Shown in pieces: positions 6,689 to 16,788 of a DNA stretch of 64,000 nucleotides. Source of the DNA: Kitasatospora azatica KCTC 9699. GTDB lineage: Bacteria > Actinomycetota > Actinomycetes > Streptomycetales > Streptomycetaceae. Where the stretch lies: positions 2,170,001-2,234,000 of the forward strand of contig NZ_JQMO01000003.1 of NCBI RefSeq assembly GCF_000744785.1. Direction: 5' to 3'. Made by a program: the position numbers and the translations under genes. The stretch's first letter is position 1. Each line of letters begins with the position of its first letter. The notes below the pieces were generated by a model. The model was not told the DNA's origin. It did no database searches and saw only the letters and a list, made by a program, of their open reading frames with translations.

Positions 6689-7429
6689 TCAGCGGACGCC
6701 GACCCGGCTGGGCGTCGGGGCGCCCGTCCGGCTGCGCGGGACTGAGTCGGCACCGCTGCGAGCCGCCGGTGCGCGACCGGGCGACGCGTTGCGGGCCTGC
6801 TGGACCGGAAGGCCGTTCTGCACGTCCATCACGGCGTGCGCGACCATCCCGCCGAGCGGGTCGTAGCGGATCAGGTCGCGCAAGCGCGACCGTGAGGACC
6901 GGCCTTCGTTGCCGGGGTAGAGATGCTTTCCCAGACCCACCGCATGCGCCAGGGCGGCCAGTGCGGCCGTCCGGGGATCCGGTGGTACGCCGGTGCGAAT
7001 GGCTGTGTCGAGACGCTGCTTGATGGCAGCGTTCGTACAGTCGTCCGACGCCTGGTACCGAGTAGTCGGCAGGACACCGCACACCTGACCCGGAACGGCG
7101 GCGACCATGCCGCACCGCTCCAGATGCGCCAGGTAGGTCTGCCGCAGCCCCAGTCGGGGCCCGCCGATCCAATGCGCAGCACGCACCGGACTGCCACGAC
7201 GGCGCAGCAGTTCCAGTGCATGGTCCAGGGTCGGATCACCGGTCGGCCGTGGCAGCACCACGGCGATCCGGTCCCCGTCCGGGACTATCCGACCGGCCAG
7301 GGACAGCTCGACGAGCTGTGCCCCGGCGAGTCCGAGGTCGAGGGTCTGCGGCTGCGCAGTGGTACCCGTGGTCGGGTCCAAGGCGAGCAGCAAGAGTTCC
7401 TCGGGAATTGTTCTACGGCTCTTGCCCAT
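6689..7429 (-). CDS. GPP34 (GOLPH3-like) phosphoprotein family protein
   Basis: This 246-residue protein matches the GPP34 family, related to the eukaryotic Golgi phosphoprotein that binds phosphatidylinositol 4-phosphate. Family marks are EELLLLALDPTTG (about residues 10-22), LAGAQLVELSLAGRI, and the C-terminal helices with VGLGKHLYPGNEGRSSRSRLRD. Streptomycetes carry several copies of unknown role, possibly in membrane association. The last 40 residues are Pro/Arg/Ser-rich and look disordered. ATG 7429 is chosen because GGGAGG is well placed upstream and the family begins there; the frame is open far further upstream but runs antisense through the carboxypeptidase gene. Confidence 0.85.
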   Translation of the reverse strand: MGKSRRTIPEELLLLALDPTTGTTAQPQTLDLGLAGAQLVELSLAGRIVPDGDRIAVVLPRPTGDPTLDHALELLRRRGSPVRAAHWIGGPRLGLRQTYLAHLERCGMVAAVPGQVCGVLPTTRYQASDDCTNAAIKQRLDTAIRTGVPPDPRTAALAALAHAVGLGKHLYPGNEGRSSRSRLRDLIRYDPLGGMVAHAVMDVQNGLPVQQARNASPGRAPAARSGADSVPRSRTGAPTPSRVGVR

Positions 7430-7730
7430 CCAAGCCTCCCCGCGTGGATGAATGACAGCGTGACGCCTCTCACACGGACTTGTCGAGTACGCCTCCGAAT
7501 CGTGACCTTGGGCGGGGAACTTCGAGGAGGGCGGCCGCACGCGGGGAACCAGCGGCTGACTGGGGGACGTCTCAGCGCCTGACGGGTCGGATGACCTGAA
7601 TATCCGCCGGTCGGACGGGGTGTGGCGGGCCGTGATCGGCCTACCGTGGCGGAGACTGTACAGGTGTGCGCGCGGTCGCGGGAGCCCCCGCGGCCGGTTG
7701 CGCGGGTAACGAATGAGGAGGTCGGGAGAC
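7430..7730. other. Divergent intergenic region
   Basis: These 301 bases separate the divergent GPP34 and carboxypeptidase starts. No gene is seen. A possible -10 TACCGT for the rightward gene is at 7642-7647, and a GAGGAGG SD ends at 7722. Confidence 0.6.
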
Positions 7731-9647
<1,917 letters not shown>

Positions 9648-9665
<18 letters not shown>

Positions 9666-9733
9666 CCCGACTCGGCTGACCCGACTCGGCTGGCCCGACT
9701 CAGCCGACTCGGCTGGCCCGACCCGGCCGGCTG
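9648..9733 (+). repeat. 14-bp tandem repeats straddling the carboxypeptidase stop codon
   Basis: CTGACCCGACTCGG is repeated exactly at 9648-9661, 9662-9675 and 9676-9689, then decays over 9690-9733. The gene's TGA stop (9663-9665) is in unit 2. The unit length of 14 puts TGA into all three frames across the array. Confidence 0.92.
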
Positions 9734-9737
9734 AGCG

Positions 9738-10607
9738 TCAATGCTCCTCGCGCGGTGGCCCGAGCACTCGGGCCACCGCCGGCTCCTCGGCCACCACGCG
9801 GCCCAGCACCAGCGCCAGCGTGACGACCGTGAAGACCATGATCAGCCAGGACAGTACGGTGAAGACCACCCCGATCGGACCGAACTGGGCCACGCTGCGG
9901 CCCACCGCCCGGGGCAGGTAGACCTGCGAGGCCACCCCGACCCCGGCCATCGACACCCCGCACAGCAGCGCGCCCGGCAGCAGCGGGTACCAGCGCACCC
10001 GGCCGCCGAGCAGCAGCCGCTGGGTCCACCACCAGAGCAGGCTGCCGATCAGGAAGGTCAGCGGCACGCCCAGCCACCAGCCGACCCCGAAGCCCTTGCG
10101 GATCGGCACCTGCAGGACCAGGTAGACCAGCCAGACCACCAGCCAGACCAACCAGCGCCAGGCCGCCACCCGGGTGCGGGCCCGGGGCAGCTGCCAGCAG
10201 CGCTCGCAGACCCGCTGCAGCGCCCGGGCCAGCGCGGTCGCCGAGAGCAGCGTGACCACCGCGCCGAGCGCGCCGAAGCTCTGTGCCTCGCTGTCGTGGT
10301 GAGCCGCCATCAACTGCTGCATCTGCTGCTGCGACGCGCCCTGCAGGCCGAGTTGCTCGCGCAGCGAGTTGGTCACGTCGGCGCGGATCGAGGCCGGGGC
10401 GATCACGGCGACCACGAAGAGGGCCGGCAGGGCGGTCAGGAAGGCCTGGGCGGCCAGCCGGCTGGCGTTGTCCAGCACGTTGACCCGCAGCAGCTCGGCG
10501 AGCGCCCGGCCGACCAGCGGCACCTGTCCGGGCAGCTGCTCGGCCCGCTCGCGCAGGTCGTCCGCCCGCGCGCGGATCCTGGACCAGCGCCCCGCACCTC
10601 GCCCCAC
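9738..10607 (-). CDS. YihY/BrkB family inner membrane protein
   Basis: This 289-residue polytopic membrane protein matches the YihY/virulence factor BrkB family (long mis-annotated as ribonuclease BN). Marks include DNASRLAAQAFLTALPALFVV (membrane helix after the N-terminal amphipathic part), the central LVWLVVWLVYLVLQVP helix and the C-terminal FTVLSWLIMVFTVVTLALVL helix. Function is not established; a transport or envelope role is proposed for the family. The GTG start has GGAGGG seven bases upstream. It converges with the carboxypeptidase gene with only the repeat array between them. Confidence 0.85.
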   Translation of the reverse strand: MGRGAGRWSRIRARADDLRERAEQLPGQVPLVGRALAELLRVNVLDNASRLAAQAFLTALPALFVVAVIAPASIRADVTNSLREQLGLQGASQQQMQQLMAAHHDSEAQSFGALGAVVTLLSATALARALQRVCERCWQLPRARTRVAAWRWLVWLVVWLVYLVLQVPIRKGFGVGWWLGVPLTFLIGSLLWWWTQRLLLGGRVRWYPLLPGALLCGVSMAGVGVASQVYLPRAVGRSVAQFGPIGVVFTVLSWLIMVFTVVTLALVLGRVVAEEPAVARVLGPPREEH

Positions 10608-10695
10608 GCCACATCCCTCCGCCGCCGCTGCCAGGTGATCACATGGTCACCTGGCCCGGACCGCGGCGCACCCCGGCGCATCACGGCGATACGCA

Positions 10696-10730
10696 AGGTG
10701 GCCCGCACGCGGGACGCGTGCGGGCCACCT
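10696..10730 (-). terminator. Terminator of ppm1 (15-bp perfect stem)
   Basis: AGGTGGCCCGCACGC (10696-10710) and its exact complement (10716-10730) flank a 5-nt loop. It lies 20 bases beyond the stop of the minus-strand ppm1 gene. Confidence 0.85.
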
Positions 10731-10750
10731 CGGCAGCGAGTCTGCTGCGA

Positions 10751-11521
10751 CTACTTCTTCTTGCCCTTGCCGGTCAGCTTGCCCAGCCGGGACTGGAAGC
10801 CCCAGACGGTGACCCGCCACAGCGCCTCGACCACGATGTTCTTGCTCATCTTGGACGCGCCGTGCTCACGCTCGACGAAGGTGATCGGCACCTCGGCGAC
10901 CTTGAAGCCGGACTTCACGGTGCGCCAGGCCAGGTCGACCTGGAAGCAGTAGCCGGCCGAGGCGACCTGGTCCATGCCCAGACCCAGCAGGGTCTCCTTG
11001 CGGAAGGCGCGGTAACCGCCGGTGACGTCCTTCATCGGCACGCCGAGCATCAGGCGGGAGTAGGTCGAGCCGCCGCGGGAGAGGATCAGGCGGGACTTCG
11101 GCCAGTTGACCACCTTGCCGCCGGGCACCCAGCGCGAACCCATCACCAGGTCGGCGCCGCGCAGCGCGGTCAGCAGGCGGTACAGCTCCTCCGGCTGGTG
11201 CGAGCCGTCGGCGTCCATCTCGACCAGGACGTCGTAGCCGTTGTCGATGCCCCAGCGGAAACCGGCCAGGTAGGCCGCCCCAAGGCCTTCCTTGCCCTTG
11301 CGGTGCATGACGTGGACGTTGCCGTCCTTCTCGGCGATCTTGTCGGCCATCTCGCCGGTGCCGTCCGGGCTGTTGTCGTCCGCGACCAGGACGTGCACCT
11401 CGGGGACGGCAGCCCGGACCCGGGAGACGATCCGTTCGACGTTCTCGGCCTCGTTGTAGGTCGGAATGATGACCAGCACCTTGCCGAGATCGGCGAAGGA
11501 GTGCTCCTGGGGCGCAGTCAC
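10751..11521 (-). CDS. ppm1: Polyprenol-phosphate mannose synthase (GT2)
   Basis: This roughly 256-residue GT2 glycosyltransferase transfers mannose from GDP-mannose to polyprenyl phosphate at the cytoplasmic face, making the donor for protein O-mannosylation. Motifs: VLVIIPTYNEAENVERIV at the N-terminus, VADDNSPDGTGEMAD, the metal-binding VEMDADGSHQPEEL, and the acceptor-side VVNWPKSRLILSRGGSTYSR. No membrane-anchor or Lnt-like domain is fused, as in Streptomyces Ppm1. The C-terminus ends in lysines. GTG 11521 has AAAGG seven bases upstream; ATG 11572 is an alternative start. The acceptor-using partner Pmt is encoded at 61.2-63.1 kb. Confidence 0.88.
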   Translation of the reverse strand: MTAPQEHSFADLGKVLVIIPTYNEAENVERIVSRVRAAVPEVHVLVADDNSPDGTGEMADKIAEKDGNVHVMHRKGKEGLGAAYLAGFRWGIDNGYDVLVEMDADGSHQPEELYRLLTALRGADLVMGSRWVPGGKVVNWPKSRLILSRGGSTYSRLMLGVPMKDVTGGYRAFRKETLLGLGMDQVASAGYCFQVDLAWRTVKSGFKVAEVPITFVEREHGASKMSKNIVVEALWRVTVWGFQSRLGKLTGKGKKK

Positions 11522-11854
11522 GTACGAGCCTTTCGGGTTGGAGCCGCGTCCACCGTGGACTGCGGGGTTCATTACCACTGCCGATGGTAGCGACCCCGAA
11601 CGGCAGCCTGTTACCCAGCCCGCGTCCGGGGCAGGGTACCGGATCGTTCGGCACGGGCCTCGGAGGCACCCCGGAGCGGGCCGGATCTCACCCCCGTTTC
11701 CCGGCGGTTTCCCGGTGGTGACCTGGCCGGGAAAACCCGAACACTCCGTCAGCTCAGGAGGGCAAACACCTGACTAGTTGTTGCTTGCGAGGGTGGTTCC
11801 CCGGACAAGATGCTGACGATCCATCGGCGCACGCCAACACCGAAGGAGCCACGC
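11522..11854. other. Divergent intergenic region between ppm1 and the APC permease
   Basis: No gene is seen in these 333 bases. The part before the permease (11751-11810) is less GC-rich (ACACCTGACTAGTTGTTGC) and is the likely promoter area; AAGGAG at 11843-11848 is the permease SD. Confidence 0.6.
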
Positions 11855-13426
11855 ATGTCAGCAGAGACGGTAGGAGAGGGCACCGCAGGGGGCGCCGGGG
11901 GTGAGGTCAACCGGCTGAAGGCGAACTCGGTGGGCCTGGTCGGCGTGGTCTTCATGGCCATCGCCACCGCCGCGCCGATCACCGCGATGACCGGGAACCT
12001 GCCGATCATCGTCGGCTCCGGCAACGGCCTCGGCGCCCCCGCCGCGTACATCTTCGCCACCGTGGTGCTCACCGTCTTCTCGGTCGGCTATGTCGCGATG
12101 GCCCGGCACATCACCGCCGCCGGTGCCTTCTACGGCTTCATCTCGCACGGCCTGGGCCGGGTGCTGGGGATGGCCTCCGGACTGCTGGCGGTGCTCGCCT
12201 ACATCGTCTTCGAGGCCTCGATCATCGGGTTCTTCGCCTACTCGCTGAAGGGCCTGGTCTCCTCCCAACTGGGCCTGGACCTGGCCTGGGGCTGGTACGC
12301 GGTGCTCGGGCTGCTGGTGATCGCGGTGCTCGCCTTCTTCGACATCCACCTCACCGCCAAGGTGCTGGGCGTCGCGCTGGTGCTGGAGATCACCGTGCTC
12401 GGCGCGGCCTCGATCGCGGTCGCGCTCAGCGGCGGCGGCCCGGACGGCATCCCGCTGGCGGCGATCAACCCGGTCAACGCCTTCAAGGGGGTCAGCGGCT
12501 CCGGCACGGCGGCGGCCGGCCTCGGCCTCTTCTTCGCCTTCTGGTCCTGGGTCGGCTTCGAGTCCACCGCGATGTACGGCGAGGAGTCCCGCGACCCGAA
12601 GCGGGTGGTGCCCCGGGCCACCCTGATCTCGGTGGTCGGCGTCGGCCTGTTCTACGTCTTCGTCTCCTGGATGATCATCTCCGGCAACGGGGTGGAGAAC
12701 GCCATCCACATCGCCAGCGGCCTGGTGCCCGGCAAGGACGGCAACAACCTGTTCTTCGACCCGCTGGGCGCGCACTTCGGCGCCTGGGCGGTCAAGGTCT
12801 TCCAGTGGCTGGTGGTCACCGGCTCCTTCGCCTGCGCGATGGCCTTCCACCAGTGCGCGGCCCGCTACCTCTACGCGATCGGCCGGGAGGGCTTCATCCA
12901 CCCCGCGCTCGGCCGCACCCACCCCGAGCACGGCTCCCCGGTGGTCGCCTCCGCCGTCCAGTCGGTGATCGCGCTGGCGCTGGTGATCGGCTTCCTGGCG
13001 GCCGGCATGGACCCGTACGTCCACCTCTACAGCCTGCTGGCGCTGCTGGGCACGATGGCGATCCTGATCGTCCAGACGCTCTGCTCGTTCGCCGTGATCG
13101 GCTACTTCCACAAGCAGGGCAAGCACCCCGAGACCAAGCACTGGTTCCGCACCTTCACCGCGCCGCTGGTCGGCGGGATCTCGATGGCCTGCGTGGTGGT
13201 GCTGCTGGTGCTGAACATGGACACCGCGGCCGGCCCCGCCGCCGCCACCCTGCTGTTCAAGCTGATCCCGTACCTGGTGATCGGCACCTTCCTGGGCGGT
13301 ATCGCCCTCGCGCTCTACATGAAGAACCGCAGCCCTGAGCGGTATGCCCGGATGGGCCGGATCATCCTCGAGGACGCGGCCGAGCGCCCCGTCGTCGAGC
13401 CCGTGCCCGCTGCCGCGCAGAGCTGA
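11855..13426 (+). CDS. APC family amino acid permease
   Basis: This 523-residue, roughly 12-helix transporter belongs to the amino acid-polyamine-organocation superfamily. Helix 1 has GVVFMAIATAAPITAMTGN, matching the TM1 unwound substrate site, and TM6 has FFAFWSWVGFESTAMYGEES, typical of the family. The immediate downstream gene (30 bp) is a flavin amine oxidase, so the pair plausibly imports and oxidises an amine or amino acid. ATG 11855 follows AAGGAG; an in-frame ATG at 11810 lacks an SD. Confidence 0.9.
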   Translation: MSAETVGEGTAGGAGGEVNRLKANSVGLVGVVFMAIATAAPITAMTGNLPIIVGSGNGLGAPAAYIFATVVLTVFSVGYVAMARHITAAGAFYGFISHGLGRVLGMASGLLAVLAYIVFEASIIGFFAYSLKGLVSSQLGLDLAWGWYAVLGLLVIAVLAFFDIHLTAKVLGVALVLEITVLGAASIAVALSGGGPDGIPLAAINPVNAFKGVSGSGTAAAGLGLFFAFWSWVGFESTAMYGEESRDPKRVVPRATLISVVGVGLFYVFVSWMIISGNGVENAIHIASGLVPGKDGNNLFFDPLGAHFGAWAVKVFQWLVVTGSFACAMAFHQCAARYLYAIGREGFIHPALGRTHPEHGSPVVASAVQSVIALALVIGFLAAGMDPYVHLYSLLALLGTMAILIVQTLCSFAVIGYFHKQGKHPETKHWFRTFTAPLVGGISMACVVVLLVLNMDTAAGPAAATLLFKLIPYLVIGTFLGGIALALYMKNRSPERYARMGRIILEDAAERPVVEPVPAAAQS

Positions 13427-13456
13427 CCAACCCGAACCGCGGAAGGACCCACCCGC

Positions 13457-15151
13457 ATGCCCCGTACCAACCCGCTGCACGCCCTGCGCAAGCTCGCCGC
13501 CGAACACGCGGCCGCCGAGCGGTTGCGGCTGCCCGTCGGCGAACTGCGCGAGCTGCGCGCGGAGGCCGCCGCCGCTCCCGGCGGCCTCGGCCGACGCGAG
13601 CTGCTGCGTGCCGCCACCCTGTCCGGCGTCACGCTGGCGGCCGCCGGCCCGCTGGCGCTCGGCGGCGCCGGCCGGGCCCAGGCGGCCACCGCGGCGGGTG
13701 TCGCCGGTGCCAAGGCGCCGGCGGCGCGCAGGAGCGCCCGGGTGGTGATCGTCGGTGCGGGCATCGCGGGTCTGAACGCCGCACTGACCCTCGCCGACGC
13801 CGGTGTGGCCAGTACCGTCTACGAGGCCAACCCGGACCGGATCGGCGGCCGGATGTACTCGCAGCGGTCGTACTGGGACAACGGCCAGACCAGCGAGATC
13901 GGCGGCGAGCTGATCGACACCGACCACGTCACCCTGCTCGCCCTCTGCAAGCGCTTCGGGCTGCCGCTGGTCGACTTCGCGGCTTCCGGCCCGGCTGGCG
14001 CCCGCGAGGTGCTCTGGTTCGACGGCCGCTACTACCCGCGCGAGCAGGCCGACCTGGACTTCGCCCCGGTCTGGCGCCGGCTGCAGGCCGACGTCGCCGC
14101 CGCGGGTGACGTCTCCTGGGACTCCAGCACCGCGGCCGGGCGGGCCTTCGACGCGATGACGGTCCGTCAGTGGATCGAGTCCCGGGTGCCCGGCGGGATG
14201 CGCTCCCAGCTCGGTCGCTGGCTGGACGTCGGCTACAACGTCGAGTACGGCGCCGACACCACCGCGCAGTCGGCGCTGTCGATCATCCAGCAGCTCGGCG
14301 GCCAGAGCGACCCCGCGCACTTCAACCTCTGGGGCGCCAGCGACGAGCGCTACCACGTGGTCGGCGGCAACGACCAGGTGCCGCACGCGATAGCCGACGC
14401 CCTGCCGGCCGGCACCGTCCGGCTCGGGCACGAGCTGCTGGCCGTGCGGGCCAACAACGACGGCACCCAGACGCTGACCTTCTCGGTCGGCGGCACGCTG
14501 AAGACGGTCACCGCCGACCACACGGTGCTCGCGGTGCCGCTGGCCGTCATGCAGCGGCTGGACCTCGGCAGGGCCGGCTTCGACAACCGGATGACCAACC
14601 TGCTGCGGGACTACCGGATGGGCGCCTGCACCAAGCTCAACATGCAGTTCCGGCACCGCACCTGGCTGGGCCGGGGCCCGTGGCCCGGCGTCTCGGCCGG
14701 TGACCTGTTCAGTGACCTGGACCTGCAGCAGACCTGGGACACCACCAAGCCGCAGGCCGGCACCTCCGGCATCCTGCTGCAGTACGGCGGCGGCTCGCTG
14801 GCCCGCTCGCTCACCCCGGCCGGGCCGTTCAACACCGCCCAGCAGGACCCCTACGTGCGGTCCCTGGTGGGCAGGGTGCTGGGCCACGTCGACCAGGCCT
14901 ACCCCGGCACCTGCTCCGAGTGGAACGGAAAGGCCCAGCTGTCCGCCTGGCACCGCAACCCGTACTCGCTCGGCGCGTACTCCTACTACCCGGTCAACTA
15001 CTGGCACCGCTACCTCGGCTACGAGGCCACCCGGCAGGGCAACATCCACCTCAGCGGTGAGCACACCTCGGTGAATTTCCCCGGCTTCATGGACGGCGGC
15101 GCCGAGACCGGCGAGCGGGCCGCCAAGGAGGTGCTGGCCGACCTGGCCTGA
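13457..15151 (+). CDS. Tat-exported flavin monoamine oxidase family protein
   Basis: This 564-residue flavoprotein oxidises an amine or amino acid with release of hydrogen peroxide and ammonia, by family. The dinucleotide-binding motif VVIVGAGIAGLNAALTLADAG is near residue 97, followed by the YEANPDRIGGRMYS flavin contact, and the C-terminal FAD motif is HLSGEHTSVNFPGFMDGGAETG. A twin-arginine segment (GRRELLRAATLSGVTLAAAG, about residues 46-65) sits after an unusually long polar N-terminus, so export by Tat is likely. The substrate is unknown; relatives include putrescine, glutamate and other L-amino acid oxidases. It follows the APC permease by 30 bp in one operon. Confidence 0.87.
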   Translation: MPRTNPLHALRKLAAEHAAAERLRLPVGELRELRAEAAAAPGGLGRRELLRAATLSGVTLAAAGPLALGGAGRAQAATAAGVAGAKAPAARRSARVVIVGAGIAGLNAALTLADAGVASTVYEANPDRIGGRMYSQRSYWDNGQTSEIGGELIDTDHVTLLALCKRFGLPLVDFAASGPAGAREVLWFDGRYYPREQADLDFAPVWRRLQADVAAAGDVSWDSSTAAGRAFDAMTVRQWIESRVPGGMRSQLGRWLDVGYNVEYGADTTAQSALSIIQQLGGQSDPAHFNLWGASDERYHVVGGNDQVPHAIADALPAGTVRLGHELLAVRANNDGTQTLTFSVGGTLKTVTADHTVLAVPLAVMQRLDLGRAGFDNRMTNLLRDYRMGACTKLNMQFRHRTWLGRGPWPGVSAGDLFSDLDLQQTWDTTKPQAGTSGILLQYGGGSLARSLTPAGPFNTAQQDPYVRSLVGRVLGHVDQAYPGTCSEWNGKAQLSAWHRNPYSLGAYSYYPVNYWHRYLGYEATRQGNIHLSGEHTSVNFPGFMDGGAETGERAAKEVLADLA

Positions 15152-15187
15152 CGCCTACTCGGCCGGTCTGACGCCTACTCGGCCGGC
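15148..15187 (+). repeat. 20-bp tandem duplication straddling the amine oxidase stop codon
   Basis: CTGACGCCTACTCGGCCGGT (15148-15167) is followed by the same unit with one change (15168-15187), with a partial third copy near 15207. The stop TGA (15149-15151) is inside unit 1. Confidence 0.88.
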
Positions 15188-15213
15188 CCAGGCTCAACCG
15201 GCCGGCCTGACGC

Positions 15214-15756
15214 TCACTCAGCCGCCGCCCGCGACCGGTCCATCCGCTCGCGGGCGGTGGCGCCGCGCCGCTCGACCGGCAGCACGCCGGTCGCGGCGGC
15301 CAGTCCGTACGGCGGCATGTCCCCGTAGATCGACTCGTAGTTGCCGGGTGGGACGACGTACGTCTCGTGCCAGATCCCCACGTGCTGACGGGACTTGTGC
15401 TCGAAGCGGTTGATCAGCGCCCAGCCCTTGCGGTGCAGTTTCTCGGGCGCGGCGGCGTACTCGAGCAGCTTCTCCTTGGACTCCCAGTACTGCACCACGT
15501 AGTAGGTCCGCGGCGAGCCGCTGAGCAGCTGGTACCCCAGTAGCCCGCTCTGCGGGTCACGGCGCAGCTCGCGCAGCATCCGGGGCATCGCGAGGAACAC
15601 CGGCAGCCACTGGTGCGGCGCCCGGAAGTGGTTGATCCGCATCCCGATGAGGAAGACCACGACCTCCCCCTCGGCGGCGGCGGTGGTGCGCCCGGGAATC
15701 GGCTTGGCGAACAAGGCAGCCCCCTGGTGACCGAAGGCGGAGCGGGGTCCGCCCAT
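15214..15756 (-). CDS. DUF4188 (monooxygenase AF470-like) family protein
   Basis: This 180-residue protein matches the DUF4188 family, small ferredoxin-like-fold proteins related to antibiotic-biosynthesis monooxygenases. Marks are VFLIGMRINHFRAPHQWLPV, FLAMPRMLREL and TYYVVQYWESKEKLLEYA. The role is unknown. ATG 15756 is chosen because the family begins soon after and the upstream extension would run into the divergent MerR gene. It is transcribed away from that regulator and shares its 64-bp control region, so it is the likely regulatory target. Confidence 0.82.
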   Translation of the reverse strand: MGGPRSAFGHQGAALFAKPIPGRTTAAAEGEVVVFLIGMRINHFRAPHQWLPVFLAMPRMLRELRRDPQSGLLGYQLLSGSPRTYYVVQYWESKEKLLEYAAAPEKLHRKGWALINRFEHKSRQHVGIWHETYVVPPGNYESIYGDMPPYGLAAATGVLPVERRGATARERMDRSRAAAE

Positions 15757-15820
15757 GATTGGATAGTCACGCTCTTCAATGAAGGGGATAGTGGCACTAT
15801 TCAATGAGAGGCACAAGAGG
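15757..15820. promoter_or_regulatory. Shared divergent promoter with palindromic operator
   Basis: A perfect interrupted palindrome ATAGTGGCACTAT occupies 15788-15800. Its halves (CACTAT) read as a -10-like hexamer in both directions. A near-palindrome CTTCAATGAAG and a further ATAGT half-site (15763-15767) lie on the DUF4188 side. This is a likely binding site of the adjacent MerR protein. Confidence 0.65.
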
Positions 15821-16462
15821 ATGCGCCTGGCCGATCTGAGCGAGCGGAGCCAGGTCTCCATCGCCACGATCAAGTACTACCTGCGTGAGGGCCTGCTCCC
15901 GCCGGGCCGCCGGATCAACGCCACCCAGGCCGAGTACGACGAGTCGCACCTGCGTCGGCTGCGCCTGGTGCGCGCGATGATCCAGGTCGGACGGATCCCG
16001 GTGGCCACCGTCCGCGAGGTGCTGGCCCACGTCGACGACGAATCCCTCGGCCGCACCATCCGGCTGGGCGCCGCCCTCTGGGCGCTGCCCCGGGCCGCAG
16101 AGCTGGCGCAGGACGACCCCGACGTCACCGCCGCCCGCCGGCAGGTCGACCTGATGCTCGAGCAGCTCGGCTGGACCGACGCCGCCGAACTCGGCGAACT
16201 CTCCCCGATCTACCGCGAACTGGTCGCCTCGGTCGCCTCCCTGGCCCGGCTCGGCTACCCGCTGGAAGCCGAGGACCTCGTCCCCTACGCCGAGCAGATG
16301 GCCGAGACCGCCGCCCTCGACCTGGACCGGATGGAACGCCAGCCCACCCCCGTCGAACAGGTCGAGATCGCCGTCGCCTCCGCGGTCCTCTTCGAACCCG
16401 TGCTGCTCTCGCTGCGCCGCCTCGCCCAGGAACAGGAAGCCACCCGCCGCTTCGGCCTCTGA
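15821..16462 (+). CDS. MerR family transcriptional regulator
   Basis: This 213-residue regulator has the MerR helix-turn-helix at its start (MRLADLSERSQVSIATIKYY, residues 1-20; LREGLLPPGRRINATQAEYD as the wing) and a long helical effector domain (about 95-210), larger than in metal-sensing members. GAGAGG lies nine bases before ATG 15821; an upstream in-frame ATG at 15779 would run through the operator. It probably controls itself and the divergent DUF4188 gene. The ligand is unknown. Confidence 0.87.
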   Translation: MRLADLSERSQVSIATIKYYLREGLLPPGRRINATQAEYDESHLRRLRLVRAMIQVGRIPVATVREVLAHVDDESLGRTIRLGAALWALPRAAELAQDDPDVTAARRQVDLMLEQLGWTDAAELGELSPIYRELVASVASLARLGYPLEAEDLVPYAEQMAETAALDLDRMERQPTPVEQVEIAVASAVLFEPVLLSLRRLAQEQEATRRFGL

Positions 16463-16582
16463 ACCCGGACCACGGACCCCTGAACCCGGCCTCTGGCCCC
16501 CCAACCGCCTCGCCACCGCACAGAGCCCCCGCAGAGCATCCGCTACTCTGTAGGCTGTCAGTCGGCTGGTTCCGCCAGCCCC

Positions 16583-16655
16583 GCCCCAGTAGCTCAGGGG
16601 ATAGAGCACAGCTCTCCTAAAGCTGGTGTCGCAGGTTCGAATCCTGCCTGGGGCA
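16583..16655 (+). tRNA. tRNA-Arg (CCT anticodon)
   Basis: The 73-nt cloverleaf closes with a 7-bp acceptor stem (GCCCCAG with CTGGGGC), D stem GCTC/GAGC, anticodon stem CAGCT/AGCTG with loop CTCCTAA giving anticodon CCT, and T arm GCAGG-TTCGAAT-CCTGC. CCA is not encoded. It reads AGG codons. A possible -10 TACTCT lies at 16544-16549. Confidence 0.96.
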
Positions 16656-16670
16656 CACCATCTGGCCAGT

Positions 16671-16706
16671 GGAAGGCCCCGGACCGATCTCGGTCCGGGG
16701 CCTTCC
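16671..16706 (+). terminator. Terminator after tRNA-Arg
   Basis: A 17-bp perfect inverted repeat (16671-16687 with 16690-16706; GGAAGGCCCCGGACCGA arm) follows the tRNA by 15 bases. Confidence 0.9.
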
Positions 16707-16788
16707 GCGTGCCCGCCGTGACACGCGCCAACTCGGTTACGCTGGACGGAACTGACGCCGACTCGACCGACCGTTCGGAGAATCCGGA

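Noticed and set aside
11858..15064. Very long open frame on the minus strand (over 1000 codons)
   Set aside because: It is antisense to the APC permease and amine oxidase, which have clear domains; the product is Gly/Ala/His/Gln-rich without a known fold, as expected of a GC-rich shadow frame.
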